A stretch of DNA of 6,384 nucleotides from the NCBI GenBank assembly GCA_017442025.1, contig JAFSBD010000339.1, positions 1-6,384 of the forward strand, in the 5' to 3' direction. Origin of the DNA: Clostridia bacterium (GTDB lineage Bacteria > Bacillota > Clostridia > Oscillospirales > QAKW01). Shown one piece after another: positions 6,001 through 6,384 of the stretch; positions within the stretch are counted from its first letter, which is position 1; each line of letters opens with the position of its first letter. Position numbers and translations under genes: made by a program. The notes beneath the pieces are model-generated. The model worked only from the letters and a program-made list of their open reading frames with translations. It had not been told where the DNA came from and did no database searches.

Positions 6001-6384
6001 TTGGATCATGTTATCGCTTCCAACGAAGATGTGAACATCCTGGTCTTCGATACCGAGGTTTATTCCAATACCGGCGGTCAGGCCTCCAAGGCTACTCCCT
6101 CCGGTTCCATCGCGCAGTTTGCCGCTGCCGGTAAGGTAACCAAGAAGAAGGATCTGGGTGCCATTGCCCGCTCCTATGGTTATGTTTATGTGGCTCAGGT
6201 CTCGATGGGTGCTGATTATAATCAGTGCGTAAAGGCCTTTGCCGAGGCAGAAGCTTATCATGGTCCCTCCATCATCATTGCTTATGCTCCCTGTATCAAC
6301 CATGGTATCAAGGGCGGTATGGGCACCTCCATGGAAGAGTCCAAGAAGGCTGTTCAGTCCGGTTATTGGCAGCTCTATCGCTAT
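3040..6384 (+). CDS. nifJ: Pyruvate:ferredoxin (flavodoxin) oxidoreductase, 3' end cut by the window
   Basis: 1115 codons are open to the right edge without a stop; clostridial PFORs run to about 1170-1180 residues, so roughly 60 are missing. The cytoplasmic enzyme oxidises pyruvate with CoA to acetyl-CoA and CO2 and passes two electrons to ferredoxin or flavodoxin, a central step in anaerobic fermentation. Seen in order: domain I with YPITPSS (Thr31), VVEMQSEAG (Glu64) and Arg114, the same numbers as the active-site residues of the Desulfovibrio africanus enzyme; KEPGALGEPLY (about 331-341); the CoA-region loop FWGLGSDGTVGANK (421-434); the gamma-type domain (about 420-630); and two ferredoxin-like [4Fe-4S] sites at C695/C698/C701/C705 and C751/C754/C757/C761. 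The proximal cluster ligands are C821, C824, C849 and C1085. The thiamine diphosphate site has GGDG (Asp977) and DTEVYSNTGGQ (Thr1005, Val1007, Asn1010). All expected ligands are present. Codon use is strongly biased, which suggests high expression. Its own promoter lies upstream, divergent from comM. Confidence 0.98.
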   Translation, partial: MARKMKTMDGNNAAAHVSYAFTDVAGIYPITPSSVMAEMTDKWAAEGRVNVFGQKVKVVEMQSEAGAAGTVHGSLAAGALTTTYTASQGLLLMIPNMYKIAGEQLPGVIHCSARALASHALSIFGDHSDVMACRQTGFAMLCASNVQEVMDLGAVAHLSAIKGKVPFLHFFDGFRTSHELQKIEIWDYEDLKEMLDMDAVNAFRKNALNPEHPVLRGSAQNPDVFFQAREACNKFYDALPAVVEEYMDKVNAKIGTNYKPFNYYGADDAEFVIVAMGSVNDTIEETVDYLNAHGAKVGLVKVRLYRPWSTKHLLAVLPKSVKKIAVLDRTKEPGALGEPLYLDVVTALAGTEFKDVKVVGGRYGLGSKDTTPANIAAVYENLKAEEPKNSFTIGIVDDVTDLSLEDVDIHTAPEGTISCKFWGLGSDGTVGANKNSIKIIGDHTDKYAQAYFAYDSKKSGGVTISHLRFGDTPIKSTYFISKADFVACHNPSYIDKYDMVSEVKKGGSFLLNCPWSVEELEDRLPANVKRYLAENDINFYIIDGIKIGREIGLGGRINTVLQSAFFKIAQVIPEAEAIQYMKDAATASYSKKGQHIVDMNHKAIEAGANSAVKVEIPASWKDAKDEAVAVNVECDRADLKEYVENILIPVNAQKGDKLPVSAFEKYVDGHMEQGAAAFEKRGIAVDVPQWIPENCIECNQCSLVCPHAVIRPFALNADEVANAPEGMKTKKMMGKGLDHLTFTMGVSVLDCTGCGSCAAVCPAKNKALVMSSLDSQIGEQKYFNYNYKNVAEKPEVNEVFKVETVKGSQFKTPLLEYSGACAGCGETPYAKLMTQLFGDRMYISNATGCSSIWGGSSPSTPYTVDKKGHGPAWANSLFEDNAEHGLGMFLGATQLREKVTAEIEELYSFTTIDSLKAAIDEWKATYNDTKTNTAATEKLVAELEKVDCCEKGKAAAASILAQKDFIAKKSIWILGGDGWAYDIGFGGLDHVIASNEDVNILVFDTEVYSNTGGQASKATPSGSIAQFAAAGKVTKKKDLGAIARSYGYVYVAQVSMGADYNQCVKAFAEAEAYHGPSIIIAYAPCINHGIKGGMGTSMEESKKAVQSGYWQLYRY

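Noticed and set aside
3016..6303. A 1095-residue open frame on the minus strand
   Set aside because: It lies fully antisense to nifJ in codon register, and the nifJ frame carries every expected PFOR motif. The minus product is Gly/Leu/Ile/Asp-rich without recognisable domains and is explained by codon bias in nifJ.

Overview
The window looks like a chromosomal piece of an anaerobic Firmicute (Bacillota), probably from the Clostridia. The evidence is strong AAGGAGG-type ribosome binding sites, TTGACA/TATAAT-type promoters, a Gram-positive style lipoprotein, and a single-chain pyruvate:ferredoxin oxidoreductase (PFOR). The genus cannot be read from this sequence. The coding regions are moderately GC-rich and the intergenic regions are AT-rich.

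Layout from left to right. (1) Positions 1-132 hold an inverted, N-terminally truncated second copy of the S20 gene on the minus strand; it runs off the left edge. (2) rpsT (ribosomal protein S20, 213-479, +) has its own extended -10 promoter and a hairpin terminator. (3) A predicted lipoprotein of unknown function (614-1330, +) has a near-consensus promoter. (4) comM/yifB, a Mg-chelatase-like AAA+ ATPase (1359-2873, -), converges on the lipoprotein gene, and the two share one long hairpin that serves as terminator for both. (5) nifJ, the PFOR gene (3040 to beyond the right edge, +), diverges from comM across an intergenic stretch of about 166 bp that carries one promoter for each direction.

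Every complete gene seems to be its own transcription unit, so there is no operon in the window. rpsT and nifJ are housekeeping genes with biased codon use, and their promoters share an identical 11-base extended -10 block. No defence system, mobile element, CRISPR array or tRNA was found.

The most unusual feature is the inverted partial rpsT copy. It matches the intact gene at 43 of 44 residues but differs at 19 of 132 bases, 18 of these changes being synonymous. It breaks off at codon 8 in an A/T run directly upstream of the rpsT promoter. This could be a real inverted duplication, an acquired allele, or an assembly join between related strains; the window alone cannot decide. The second notable item is the shared terminator, whose arms reach into both reading frames so that both proteins end in Asp-Tyr-Glu.
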